From: Turnera subulata
Taxonomy: Eukaryota; Streptophyta; Magnoliopsida; Malpighiales; Passifloraceae
DNA length: 64,000 nt
Assembly: GCA_028386065.3 (NCBI GenBank)
Contig: JAKUCV010002091.1
Coordinates: forward strand, 55,983-119,982
Direction: 5' to 3'
The translations under genes were made by a program, and so were the position numbers. Under the pieces are notes generated by a model. That model was not told the DNA's origin and did no database searches. It worked only from the letters and a program-made list of their open reading frames with translations. Shown here piece after piece: positions 11,968 through 22,843 of the stretch (position 1 is its first letter; every line of letters starts with the position of its first letter).

Positions 11968-13864
11968 TGATATGCACATATTTCACATAGTACTAAAGGC
12001 ATGAAAACTTCTTTATTATTATGATTTTGAATAAAAATCATACATTTTACCTATCTTTCTTTGTTTGACTGTTGAATACATTGCTTGAACTAACAATTAT
12101 ATTTTTAGGTGTAAAATCGTCCCACTTCGCTACCGAAGACGATCAATTTCGGCCAAAGCTGGAAACCGGGCAGAAACTTGAGCACAGTTCACTCTTTGGC
12201 CGATTTCAGAAGCCTCAGATGTTCAATTAACATGAAACTAGTTGGAGATGAAAGTAGACATCCTGAGCTTTCTAGTGTTATAAAGTTCATAATTTTTGGC
12301 CTTACGGATTAGGAGCAGTCCTCAATTCAATTCACTCCATCAAACATCGATGTTGGACATCCTGATCATCGATGTTGAAAGGCTTCTGGGAACTTATTTT
12401 CACCAAACATCGATGTTGTAATTCCAACATCGATGTTTCAGACCTTCTGCCCAAATTTGGACATGCTGAACTTCACCAAACATCGATGTTGTTATTCCAA
12501 CATCGATGTTTAATACCTTCTGCCCAAACTTGCAGACGTGCAGGAATTCTGCACTGGCTATCATAACTCCTACTACACAAGTCCAAATCAGGAGTTCTTT
12601 ATATGGACAAGATAATTATCTACAACTTTGTAGAATATCCCTATGTCCAATTCGGTTGCCTAAAGGTGCCAAAAGTGCTTGCAAGTCTCAGGTCATATGT
12701 TGCCAACCATGTGACCCCTTCTAGAAGAGCATCATAGCAACCAGAAGCACATGCTTTGTTGGATAATCAAATCGGACGACCTGGAAGGCACTCAAGGAGA
12801 ATAAAATAGCCTGGAAACCAACATAATTTCCTGAAAAGAAAACTCAACCATCAGCACATGCAAAAGAGAAAGAATATTCATGCTAGGCTGGAAAAGCAAG
12901 TGGCAACCCATACTTTGCAACCACTCCACCAGCAAATGCTTTCAACATTCAGGCCCTTTCCAGCACGATTTTGTTGACTATAGGACATTAAAATAAGTCA
13001 TCTTCAAGCTGTCCAACTCGTGAAGAAGCACTATAAAATAGTGGGAGCTGAAGGACATAAGACACACACACCTAGAAGCCAAAAATTCTGTCAAGTAGTT
13101 GTTCCTTTCATTTTCTTTTGAGATTGTTGTGAGGAAACCATGTCTTTCCCATTTTCATTTGTTGTTTCAAGTTCATTCATGAACTAATTTTTTTCATTCT
13201 AGATCATAGGGATGTAGCCTACTCTAAATTTGCTATGGTTGATGTACAATTTGTTGTAGTCCATTCACAAAGTAATTTTGATTGATTGTTGTGAGCTTAT
13301 TTCCTGCTTTAAGGAAATGGCCAGCTTTTATTGCAACTTCTAGGTAATAGGTGAAGTACCAAGAGGAGAAGTCAATTATCCAAAAATCATCAATCATCTT
13401 TAATCTAAATGCTGAGAGGGTTTAGGTTATCGTGGAATCAGTAGCAACAACAAGCTTCATTGCTCCTAGAAGTAATCTAATTGACGAGAGTGATTAGGTG
13501 ACTCTTTGAGACGAGACTAGACTGGCGAGAGCGGATAGTTTCACTATAGGTTGTTACCCATCAAAATTCATGTGTTTGGTTGCAGGTTTCAATTGAAATA
13601 GTACATTGATCCATGGCAAAGGAAGGGCGGTGAATTCCCGAACGATTTAGGCCTTTTTATCTTTGCATTGTTACTTTGTTTATTGCTTTTGCTTTCTAAT
13701 CTCTTTACACTCAATTCGATATTTGCTCTATTATCAATCTTCAATTCCGATAACATTTCTCTTTATTTATTTTCACCATATGATTTGAATCTTTTATTAT
13801 CTTGCCTAGTCTCCGTGGATACGACCTTGAGTACCACGACGATTCTGTGCACTTGTATGATTGA
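11968..13864 (+). mobile_element. Degraded Ty3-gypsy LTR, downstream member of a pair
   Basis: Starts TGATATGCAC after the polypurine tract and ends near 'gtggatacgacc...cttgta' (13815-13858), which resembles the 3' edge of such LTRs. Much diverged from 9919-11640, so the two may be different insertions rather than one element. Contains the AACATCGATGTT array. Confidence 0.5.
12343..12510. repeat. Palindrome array AACATCGATGTT
   Basis: The perfect 12-bp palindrome AACATCGATGTT occurs at 12343, 12406, 12426, 12479 and 12499, with a partial copy at 12365. The copies come as close pairs about 20 bp apart inside a roughly 73-bp direct repeat that also holds 'ccttctgcccaaa'. Confidence 0.85.
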
Positions 13865-13989
13865 CCACATCACAACAACATTAACACAGCAGGCATTCAC
13901 GCATATCGCATCCAATGCCAGACAAATATTACCACTCATATACCATGACAATTAACCGAGTATTGTAGGCAGTGACAAAGGTTTATATG
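13865..13989 (+). repeat. About 127-bp direct repeat, copy 2
   Basis: Matches 2023-2150 and ends at the same 'aaggtttatatg'. Beyond it the sequence diverges completely from that after 2150. Confidence 0.75.
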
Positions 13990-15200
13990 TCCTCACCTGA
14001 GCTGTAAGAACATTCAGGAACCAACACTCTGATCATGTCTTGGGTTCAAACCCAGCCGCTCCTAAGGTGTCATTAGTGCCTGAACATAGACATGTATCAC
14101 GTAAAGCATGGAGAGACATAACATGACATTTATTGCATGCTAAAGATATATATATACAAGACGGTGCCGAGGCACATTTTACAAGGAGTAAGACCAAAGT
14201 CCAAGTTATATACATATATATATATACATATATATACATATATATATATATACATATATAATTGAACACTCTTTTTTTATAAACCAACGCTACCGTCGTG
14301 TTATTCGAGTTAGCCTTTAGAAACAAAGCCCATTCTCCAATTTAAGTTTGGTCTTTAAGGTTGCAAAGCGATTTACATAAGGATTCTAAGAAAGACAGTC
14401 ACGAAACTGTATTTTAAATAAGCATTTGCAAAACCCAATACACACTCCATTAAATATAGAACTTTATTCACCTCAACTTCTAGCGATTAGTTTTGGACCA
14501 GCTCAAAAGCCAAAAATATAATTTTCTAGTATTTTGAATGTTCCAGATACGCCACCCCATTATATCACTAGTGCCAAAATGCAATACAACAACCAGTCTC
14601 AAATTAAACTTCCAACAAGCACATGTTCCGTCTAACAAACGATGCCAAGATAGAATCTACGTGTTTAGTTAAACCAACTTAGACAGGTTATATAGTCACA
14701 TATTTTGTAGTTGAATAATTTACTCATGACCATCAGATAAAACAATCACAAATTCAAGACTTCTACACAACAAAAATTGACCATCACAGAAACCAACAAG
14801 CAAGCAATCCATACTGAAAACAGACACGAACTGGAATGGAATGGGGAATCAGAATCCTTACCCAGTTAGAAACTTGAATGCATTCACATTCAATGCCAGA
14901 ACAAATGCCCACTGTCGGCGACCACACCCGACCACCAGTCACAGCTGAACCGTCATCAACAGCCATCACAAACACTGGACTCGTCATAGCCACCGCCTAG
15001 AACCACCACCAGCAACCAGAATATCCACGACCCGCTACCAGAGCCACCCACATAAGCAAACCCAAACCGGGTTATCCACAAAAACCGCACGTCGGCGACC
15101 CGCCATCAAATGCACCACATCACGCAGCAACCCCACACAAAAAGGAACCCGATTAATAATCGGTACCAGAAGATGAAAAAGGGCAGAGGAGAAGAAAAAG
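13990..15200. other. No supported gene; AT microsatellite at 14205-14262
   Basis: Contains a (TA)n/(TATATACA) microsatellite at about 14205-14262. The remainder has no coherent reading frame. Two minus-strand GTAAG donor-like sites (near 14865 and 15220) hint at a non-coding leader or a decayed transcript, but no exon could be built. Confidence 0.5.
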
Positions 15201-15530
15201 GTAGGGACCAGTGACTTACCCGTCACACGAGCTCGGCGGCAACACGCCTCGCACAAGCCCGTTCTCCTCCTACAAAAGGGTAGCAGCGGTGGTGAGATAT
15301 GACAGCGGCGCAAGAAGAAAGAAGAAGATGATGGTGATGGTGGCTCGCGAGAGAGAAAAGAAAGAAGTCGGGAAAGAGGAGAAGGAGAAAAGAAAAGAAA
15401 AGCAAAAGAAAGAAAGTGGAAAGCAGGGTGGGGTTGTCTGGGAATGGTTTAGCCAACCGTTGAGTGGAATCGGGGGACGCGGAGAGAAAGGAGACGTGGG
15501 CGGCGCCAACCGTCAACCCGCCAAGTCAAC
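15200..15530 (-). other. GC/purine-rich leader-like block
   Basis: GC-rich on the left and a GA-tract on the right (15310-15420). On the minus strand it runs into a strong splice-donor-like sequence GGGTAAGTCACTGG near 15215. It looks like the 5' leader of a plant gene or a captured gene 5' end. ORFs on both strands are low complexity and I do not call them. Confidence 0.35.
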
Positions 15531-15824
15531 GTCGATTTGTTTTTTTTTTCTTCTAAAAAAAAGTTTGCCGTATCAAAATTAGTTTGATCACATTGAGGCG
15601 CAAAAGTGTAGTTCAGTGCAAAATAAGGTTGCTTTGGGCATGTTGCTTCTTGAGGTTGAATGTTAATTATAAAGGTTCCTTCCTATTTAATTATTTTTTA
15701 TTAAAAAAACTGGTTTTTGAGAGCTTTTAAGGTTTTCCCATTTTTACCTTGAAAAATTCTAAAAATTTTGAAAATTCCATAAAAAGTAAATACCGAAAAC
15801 GGGCTAGTAATTTTTTTATATTTT

Positions 15825-16170
15825 TACGGAATAATAATTAATAATTTCATAAAATTTAGGTATTTTTTTATTTTTATACCCATCGATGGGAGATTTTTAT
15901 ATTTTTAGGGCATATTAATTATTAATTTCATAAATTTTATGTATTTTTTTATTTTTATACAAATTAATTGGAGCTTTTCATATTTTCAAAGAATAATAAT
16001 TATTAATTTCCTAAAATTTCGGTATTTTTTTTATTTTTATAATAAATAATGGGAGCTTTCACATTTTTAGGAAAAATAAAATTATTAATTTCCCAAAATT
16101 TAGGTATTTTTTTGTTTTTATACCAATTAATGGGAGCTTTCCATATTTTTAGGGAATAATAGTTACTAAT
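15825..16170. repeat. 81-82-bp AT-rich tandem repeat
   Basis: About four units, anchored by 'aatttc(at/ct/cc)aaa(a)tt' at 15843, 15924, 16005 and 16087, each followed by a T-tract and then 'gggag.tttt.atattttta'. Lies next to the Mutator-like terminus at 16313-16505. Confidence 0.8.
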
Positions 16171-16312
16171 TAATTGGTATAATTTTTTTTATTCCCTTTT
16201 TACTTTGTATTTTTGTTAGAAAAAGGAAAATAAAAAAATTATTAAATAGTTATTTTCTTTGATATAAATAGTTTTATTTCGTATTTTTTGTTAAAAAAGA
16301 ATAAAAAATTAT

Positions 16313-16505
16313 TGAACGGTTATGATGCTGCCACGTGTCATTCATCCCAATATTCCGTTTGTGTAAGTGACGAAATCCTTTTGCCCATGGACGAAAGTGG
16401 TTAATTGCATCAAATTGGGAGTTCATGTGGTCATTTGACGAAAAAAAATTTAGGGGGCGAGTCAAAAATAAACCGAAATTCAAGGGGTCAAAATATAATT
16501 AATAA
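16313..16505 (-). mobile_element. Mutator-like (MULE) terminal sequence, minus orientation
   Basis: On the minus strand from about 16505 it reads TTAATTATATTTTGACCCCT, then stretches on 'CACCCCCTAAA', 'TTCGTCAA' and 'GACACGTGGCA'. This order is shared with 62333-62525 on the plus strand. The copies are diverged inverted relatives of one terminal repeat. No partner terminus for this copy was found, so it may be a solo end. Confidence 0.5.
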
Positions 16506-17689
16506 AGGGATATGTCGATTGGGGCCCACATGCCAATCCTAGTCGACTAAGCTTCCTCCAACACTAGCAAGTTTGTTGGCTTCATCTTCAACTTCTTTCC
16601 AAGCTTGATCATAATGTCTTCTTGCAACTCTTTATTTATTAGAGCTTGAATGTGATGTAAAAGTTGATTCTTTAGCATCCTTGATCTTGCTCTTCTAATT
16701 AGTCCTTGAGACCATTGATGCTTAAAGCTTACTTGAGTGCATAAAAAAACTTGTCACGTCAGCATTTTCCACTGGATTCCGGAAAGAGGGACTAAAGTAG
16801 GCCAACTAAAGGAAATAGAGAGATGAAAAGAAGCTAAAATTTAATATAAAGAAGAATTCCAACTTTGATACTCAACACAGGCATGAAACAAGCCTTCAAT
16901 CCCAATATTATCAAAATTATATTATTACCATCAAAATTGTAATGTTACCTTTAAGCTTATACTATTACAGTCAAGTAAATTTCATCTTCCAATTTTATAA
17001 CATTAACAAGGCTTTTGAAAATAATAATAAAAATATCTACAAAAACCTCATACAACAAGAAATACAAGGTCCAATAAAGAAGAAACACTAAGTAAAAACT
17101 CGAGTGTCAAAGAAAACCCAACATATGCCTAAAGCCCCAAGCAAACCCTATAAGCGTGGGGAGTTGACCAGCTAAACCGCACCACAGACCTATGCATGGC
17201 CAATAAGCGTAGGGTGTTGACCCGCAAAATCACATCAAAGGCCCAAGTAGGTCCCGTATGTGTCGGGTGTTTGCACATAAAACTACAAAAAAGAAAAAAA
17301 GGCCAGGCGTGGGCAAGGAAACATAAAATAGCAATAAAAGATACATAAGAGACAGAGATACTCAAAGACCAGAAGCTGCATGCGAAAGCTTGCGAAATTA
17401 CAATAGAAGTAAAGAATCGCGAAGTCATCAGAAGGTGCAAATCACAAAAATACACCACAATACACCTAATACCAAAATGAATTAAAAAGGACCATAGGTC
17501 AAAACAAAAAAAACACGTTCAAGAGTAAAGGCTATTTGAAGGTCTTGCTATCCAAAAAGTTATAAAGAACTCCTAATGCAAGAAAAAATGCCCAAAGAAA
17601 AGCAAAAGAAGTAAATGAAGTTCCAATGAAGCAATGCTTGATGGCTCCCAACAAGTAAGTTATAAAGTACTCAACGAAGATGCAAAAGG
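16506..17689. other. No supported gene
   Basis: AT-rich, without a coherent frame. Includes a weak three-unit tandem repeat (about 57 bp) at 17145-17285 built on 'aagcgt(g/a)ggg.gttgac'. Confidence 0.45.
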
Positions 17690-18620
17690 CAAGGAGATTA
17701 TTGATGGAGATATTTCAAGCATGAAGTAACTGAGGCGACAACTCCGCTAAAGAAAATGCTCGCATGGAAGGCAAATGTTCGAAACAACTAACACTTCTCA
17801 AAAAAATAATTATTCACGATAGGACCTCAAGAAGGATGCAAGGAACTACCAAGCATCAACGACAATCAAACAACAGTTTCAATATAAAAATAAAAATACT
17901 CCCAAATAAAAGAAAACAAGCAAATCAAAAATTCATGAAGAGGACGTGCCTGAACGAAGCAATAGTTTCAGAAGGTGAAAGTAGACTTGGGAAAAAAATA
18001 ATTCCTATAGACACCAAAACAACCCCAGGGAGAGAAGAAGTTTATGCAAAAAGCAAAGGTTCAAGAGAAGCTCTTGAGAAGGTAAAAATGCTCAAGGTAG
18101 CCGTTGCGAAGGCAAAAGATCAGCAAAAAGCCTACGAGGATGGAACATTCAAAAAGAAGCTCTAGTGCTAAAAAGATAACTAAACAGAATAAAGATAGTC
18201 TAAAGGGCAAAACGATCAAACACTACCTGTGAAGTAAGGCGCCCTATTAAAGCGACATGATAAAAGAAAATGATCAAGTCAACTTACAAAGGAGAACGAA
18301 CAGGAACAACCAATTCCATGATGAACAAGTAGAAAATGATGAAGTAAGAAAGGATTAAGTACTAAATAAAGATGCAAAAGAGAAAAGGAGATTATTGATG
18401 AAAATATTTCAAGGATGAAGTAACAAAGGCAACAACACCCCTAAAAATAGATGCTCGCACAGAAGGCAAATGTCCGAAACAACTAACAATTTTCCGAAAG
18501 TAATAATTCAAGATAGGACATCAAGAAGGATGCATAGAACTACGGAGCATCAACAACAATCGAAGAAAAGTTTCAATATAAAATAAAAATACTCCTAAAT
18601 GAAAGAAAACAAGCAAATCA
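17690..18620 (+). repeat. Direct duplication of about 240 bp with a lysine-rich ORF
   Basis: 17690-17940 and 18385-18615 are diverged direct copies; 'ggagattattgatg' and 'ggcaaatgt.cgaaacaactaac' anchor both. A 133-codon Lys-rich ORF (17764-18165) overlaps the first copy. The second copy is frame-broken and no domain is recognisable, so I treat this as non-coding repeat. Confidence 0.55.
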
Positions 18621-19328
18621 AAAGCTTATTAACAAAGCATAGATGCTGGCAGAAGGACATGAGAGAAAACGCTCGATGCTCCTGTAGAGATAGAAATTGC
18701 TCGAGAATCCTCTTATGAAACAACAAGGCACAAATAAACTTTGGTAGAGGGCTACCCCCATGGAAAGTGGAAGCTCCTCCCAAAAATATCAAAGGAAAGG
18801 AAGAAGGAAAAGAAACATATGGAGGCGCTATCGAGCTAAAGTAACCTTAGAAGAGATAATGAATGTGAAAGGAAGCTCCGAATACGACAAAGATGTCCAT
18901 TGAAGGAGACAAATGCTCAAAGAAAATGATGAAGCTCCATGAAGGAGGAAAATAGTCAAGACGAATAAAACAACGAAGAACACCAACAACATGTCGCATG
19001 GAGTACCCTGAAGTAAAAAGAAAATTCACAGCATAAATGACGCAGCTTAAACATCAAGAACTTATGGCTGCTCAACCACAAGGTGGGAGGTCCATACCCT
19101 CCTTCAAGTGCCATGAAAACAAAGACCTCCTAAAGAAGAAAGTTACAGCAGGTCCTCCATCAAAGGAAAGTGGAAGAAGGAAATTTGAAAAGGAGACCTA
19201 TACATTGCATGTCTTTGCAAATGCCAAAAAGCATTAGGCCGTGGAGGTGCTAAAAACAACAAAAGAGAATGCGCGAATGCTGAAGCATAAAGTGGTGGAC
19301 TCGTATTCAAATAAATCTAAAGCTTGCC
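18621..19328. other. No supported gene
   Basis: Purine-rich, low-complexity sequence with only short reading frames. Confidence 0.4.
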
Positions 19329-19805
19329 TAAGAGAGCAGGGCCTCTCTCGAAGTTGCTCAGACAAAAACAAATTAGACGACATGTCAAACATAATTCATT
19401 GCAACAGAACTAAATTCCAGGAAATACCAAGTAGAGGTTCTCAGCTACACCAATGTCTTTACACAGAACCAAAGAAGAAAAAAGGAGGGGGGTAGAAACT
19501 GGGGACAAGTTGAAATAAAAAAACTTGGGAGAGGGGACCTTCGGGCTAAGAGAGCAGGGCCTCTCTTGAAGTTGCTCAAACAAAAACAAATTAGCTACAA
19601 GTCATACAAATAACATAATAATTAATAAACGACATGTCAAACATAATTCACTGCAACAGAACTAAATTCCAGGAAATACCAAGTAGAGGTTCTCAGCTAC
19701 ACCAATGTCTTTACACAGAACCAAAGAAGAAAAAAAAGAAGGGGGGAGGAGGAGAAACTGGGGACAAGTTGAAATAAAAAACTTGGGAGAGGGGACCTTC
19801 GGGCT
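19329..19805. repeat. Tandem duplication of about 220 bp
   Basis: Unit 1 is 19329-19546 and unit 2 is 19547-19805; both begin TAAGAGAGCAGGGCCTCTCT. Unit 2 has an extra stretch of roughly 40 bp near 19595-19630. Lies in the 3' flank of the kelch-like gene. Confidence 0.85.
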
Positions 19806-19848
19806 ACATCTCAGCTTCATATAGGGCAGGGATGCCATTCAACTGACA

Positions 19849-20103
19849 AGGAAACAGGCAAGATTATTATTACAGAGAAAAGAGGGAGGGGGGGAAAGAG
19901 AAACATCAAATCAATTAAAATGAGGAGGAGGAGAAGGCTCACGATCTGGTTTGGTTAAAATCGATGGTAAGTTCAACTGCACAAGGAAACAGGCAAACAA
20001 GATTAGAGAGAAAAGAGGGTGGGGGAAAAGAGAAGGCATCAAATCAATTAAAACGAGGAGGCGGAGGAGGCTCACAATCTGGTTTGGTTAAAATCGATGG
20101 TGT
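19849..20103 (-). repeat. Tandem duplication covering the 3' end of the kelch-like CDS
   Basis: 19849-19981 and 19982-20103 are tandem copies. The right copy holds the last codons and stop of the kelch-like gene. The left copy is a spare C-terminus (complement encodes PSILTKPDREPSPPPHFN then stop). On the minus strand the spare copy lies after the genuine stop, so it would sit in the 3' UTR. Confidence 0.8.
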
Positions 20104-21441
20104 GCCCCCCAAAAGAGCAGCAATGTGGGGGTAACAAATCATCTCGAGACACAAACCGGTGGCGACCCCCTGATTCAACCTGAATGTCCAGAGGATTAAA
20201 GCACCCCACGGAGCACCAAAACCAGGAGCCATGGGGAGCGAGTGGTAATGCGCAAGCAGACGGCACCGGGAATCTTCGTTGGTGTCATCTTCTTCGGGAG
20301 GATAAAAAATTGCTTCCGCGAAGCCCTCACAGGGTTCAAGACCCTTGACAAAACCAACATCAGGTAGAACTACCGTTTGGGGGAATGGGTTGAATCGTTC
20401 GCGATAGTAACGATCCACTGACCTCTCTGTCATCCTGTCACGAATCTCAATCAAAGATGACCGGAGGAGGTCCTTTTCCTTGGGATCTGTTGTTTCCTTG
20501 AGCCGTGCAAATGTGCCACGGAAAGCAATATAATCCTCCTCTACCATTGCATCATTTTCGGTTCGTTGCTTTTCCTCCTCACGAAAAAAAGACAACAAAT
20601 CGGACGGGCTGCAGCAAGCAAGGCCGACAAGCGCTCCATCTGAATCTGAACGCAACTTGGTGACAGCACAGAAATCGCCTGCATGGAAGTGGATGTCCCT
20701 ACCAACAGCATGAGGGCGAGTCGGCCATAAATTACACAAAGCAAGGGCAGCATCTGGAAAGATTTTAAGGACCCATTCATGCTTTATCAGGTCGAAACAG
20801 AGTGTACGATCTTTGTGTGGTACACCTGGATGATGGACGCGTACCCATAGGCTGCTGTCAAGAACTAGATGAGACGTGATAATAGGAGGACGAGGGAGAT
20901 CATACAAAAGGTCCGGATCAGGCAGCGTCTTCCATTTGCCCTCCTCCAGGAATTCAAACAAAGGGCCCCCTCCACAATGACCTAAGCTCAGGGCATAGAT
21001 CTTCCCTCGGAAGGCAAAAACAAGGGGGCTTGGCTTTGCCCCAGTCAAATAGGGACCCTGCTTCCATGGATATGGACTAGGAGGATCTAGAAGAGCCAAC
21101 TGCTCATCAGTATAATCATCGTTATCCTTATCTTCAACATCTGCAGATCCCTGATTCAAATCACAAATCCAGACTTCACGTTGATAAGATCCCCCAAAGC
21201 AATCGCAGCCGATAGCATACGCTATCCCACCCGAAACCAGCCTACCCATCCCGGGTAAGAACTTCAGGCCTTCGCTATACATCAACCCTCGACCCGGTTT
21301 CATGTAAACTGCTCGAATATACCCTAAATCGAAGTGGAAGAAGTGAGCCGACGCCCTGGCCTCCGATTGCAACCCAACCTTGCATTTCTTGCTGCGCGGC
21401 GGCGATACCGGCAGATCTGAACCTCTCTTATCTGTTGCCAT
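20044..21441 (-). CDS. Kelch-like beta-propeller protein, uncharacterised plant family
   Basis: Single-exon ORF of 465 residues. Residues about 14-21 (PPRSKKCK) look like a nuclear localisation signal. The rest has repeated kelch-style blades: short hydrophobic strands with paired Gly, and W..LP segments such as 'GKWKTLPDPD' near residue 170 and 'KHEWVLKIFP' near 235. An acidic, charged stretch spans about 285-345 and the tail is Pro-rich. No F-box is visible at the N-terminus. I infer a protein-interaction scaffold of unknown partner; the family is recognised only by blade pattern. The start at 21441 is the first Met of the long frame. Only 50 bp of native 5' sequence remains before copia element A, so the original promoter now lies beyond 27743. 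Codon use and GC are unlike the flanking AT-rich repeats, which supports a real gene. Whether it is still expressed is unknown. Confidence 0.75.
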   Translation of the reverse strand: MATDKRGSDLPVSPPRSKKCKVGLQSEARASAHFFHFDLGYIRAVYMKPGRGLMYSEGLKFLPGMGRLVSGGIAYAIGCDCFGGSYQREVWICDLNQGSADVEDKDNDDYTDEQLALLDPPSPYPWKQGPYLTGAKPSPLVFAFRGKIYALSLGHCGGGPLFEFLEEGKWKTLPDPDLLYDLPRPPIITSHLVLDSSLWVRVHHPGVPHKDRTLCFDLIKHEWVLKIFPDAALALCNLWPTRPHAVGRDIHFHAGDFCAVTKLRSDSDGALVGLACCSPSDLLSFFREEEKQRTENDAMVEEDYIAFRGTFARLKETTDPKEKDLLRSSLIEIRDRMTERSVDRYYRERFNPFPQTVVLPDVGFVKGLEPCEGFAEAIFYPPEEDDTNEDSRCRLLAHYHSLPMAPGFGAPWGALILWTFRLNQGVATGLCLEMICYPHIAALLGGTPSILTKPDCEPPPPPRFN

Positions 21442-21490
21442 CGCAATCGATTCCTGCTCTCCCTAACCCTAATCTTCTTTTCTCTTTTTA

Positions 21491-21495
21491 CTTCT
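21491..21495. repeat. Target-site duplication CTTCT (left, copia A)
   Basis: CTTCT precedes the LTR start at 21496 and recurs at 27744-27748 after the second LTR. Confidence 0.9.
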
Positions 21496-21703
21496 TGTTA
21501 TAAAAACGTGAAGTATTGGATTAGTGGACAAAATTCCACCAACCATCACCTGTATTTTCTATATTTTGTACCTATATATATTGGCCCAGGCAATAAAATT
21601 TAGTGAGCCGGACAGAGCTCTTCTTCTCCTCTCCATGGCAGCTTCCTCTTCTTTCTCTTCATGAACAATTCTTTCCACCATTAACGTACCATTATTTCTA
21701 ACA
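21496..21703 (+). repeat. 5' LTR of copia A
   Basis: 208 bp, TGTTATAAAAACG to TTTCTAACA. TATA-like 'cctatatata' near 21571. Lacks 5 bp (TGTCA) present in the 3' LTR. Few other differences. Confidence 0.92.
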
Positions 21704-21717
21704 CGTTATCAGGCACG
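21704..21717 (+). other. Primer binding site of copia A
   Basis: CGTTATCAGGCACG directly follows the 5' LTR. Elements B and C have CGTTATCAGCACG at the same place, the tRNA-Met-type primer site common in plant copia elements; A has one extra G. Confidence 0.7.
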
Positions 21718-21779
21718 ATTGTCTCTACCTAGCAAAGACTATCTGTGCATATAAAAAAAAATACCCAGAAACGAAAACA

Positions 21780-22370
21780 TTGAAAACCAGTGATGAAGAT
21801 GAACAGTGCACACAACCCTCGGCACTGTTCATCCGTAAGCGTTTCCGGCCACCACTCGCAACACCGCCGCCACCAGCGCCTTCCCCGCGACGTCGCCGAC
21901 CAGCCGCTGCCTTCCACGCCCATTTCCAACGCTGGACGCGCCGCCTAGGAGCGACGACCCTACGGCGGAACCCGGCGACCCGACTCGGCTAATCGGGTCT
22001 GCCACCTTTTGCACGCAACGGCCGCGACGTCCACGCCACTCCGGACCTCAAGCGACGGCGCCGCTGCCCCTCACGCGTACCGCACAGCACCCCTCAGCCG
22101 CCCCTGCTCGCCGCTGCTGCCTGCAACTAGCCACCCCGTCGCCGGATCCACCTCCTGCCCGCCGAAGCCTGCTGCTCATCCCGCCGCACCTCGCGTTGCC
22201 GCCTGCCGCATCGCCACCTCGCCGTGACTCCTCGTGCCCCCAGCGCTCCTTGCCTCGTCGCGCCGCCGTCACAAAACCTGTGAGGACCCGCCAGAGGTTG
22301 AAGACGACCCGCACGGGTCGCTGTCCGGGTCGGGTTAGACCCGCGGGCTGGCTAAAGATGGGCTGGGCTT
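21780..22370 (+). other. GC-rich leader of copia A
   Basis: Abrupt GC-rich block rich in CCG/GCC, between the primer site and the tandem repeats. Equivalent blocks occur in B (about 30360-30830) and C (about 42700-43200, minus). Proline/alanine/arginine-rich frames exist on both strands but are not conserved between elements, so I do not call a protein. Confidence 0.6.
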
Positions 22371-22554
22371 CACTATTTGTACCCTAGGCTGCATTATTCG
22401 AGGCCCATGGGCAGTGGGCCTGGGCATGGGCAGCATTATTCTATTGGGCCTGGGCTGCACTATACAAGGCCCAACCCGAAATGAAAAAAAAAGAGAGAAG
22501 TGAAAATAAAATAGGGAAGAGAGAAAAGAAAAAGAAAAAATTTATATTGCCGAC

Positions 22555-22715
22555 ATTTAGCATCTCGAGATTTTTCCGGCGAGCCCAGAAGTGTTTGGCC
22601 GGAATCCGATACTTTGGATTTTTCCCGGCAAGCCCAGAAGTGTTTGGCCGGAATTTTGATACCTCGGGTTTTTCCCCGGCAAACCCAGAAGTGTTTGGTC
22701 GGAATTCGAAATGTA
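22555..22715 (+). repeat. About 50-bp tandem repeats, 'cccagaagtgtttggccgg' type
   Basis: Three units, each with TTTTTCC(C)CGGC, CCCAGAAGTGTTTGG and CGGAAT. Expanded relatives with added 'gaatagtaattttg' units lie at 31080-31600 (B) and 38650-39230 / 41930-42520 (C). Confidence 0.8.
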
Positions 22716-22843
22716 TATTGGACCAACCCGAAAAATATATATACCGGAATAGTAACCAGGTATTTATATAGTATATTATATATGTTATTGCTGAAAGATT
22801 TATCGAGTAAGCATATTTTCTTTTTTTTTATTTAAATTCCGAT

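Noticed and set aside
15211..15582. Overlapping ORFs of 80-123 codons on both strands
   Set aside because: Driven by a GA-rich tract. All frames on both strands are open because of low complexity.
17764..18165. 133-codon lysine-rich ORF
   Set aside because: The direct duplicate at 18385-18615 does not keep the frame, and there is no domain or clear start context.
22009..22314. GC-rich ORFs in the copia A leader
   Set aside because: Pro/Ala/Arg-rich translation of GC-rich DNA, open on both strands, not conserved in B or C.
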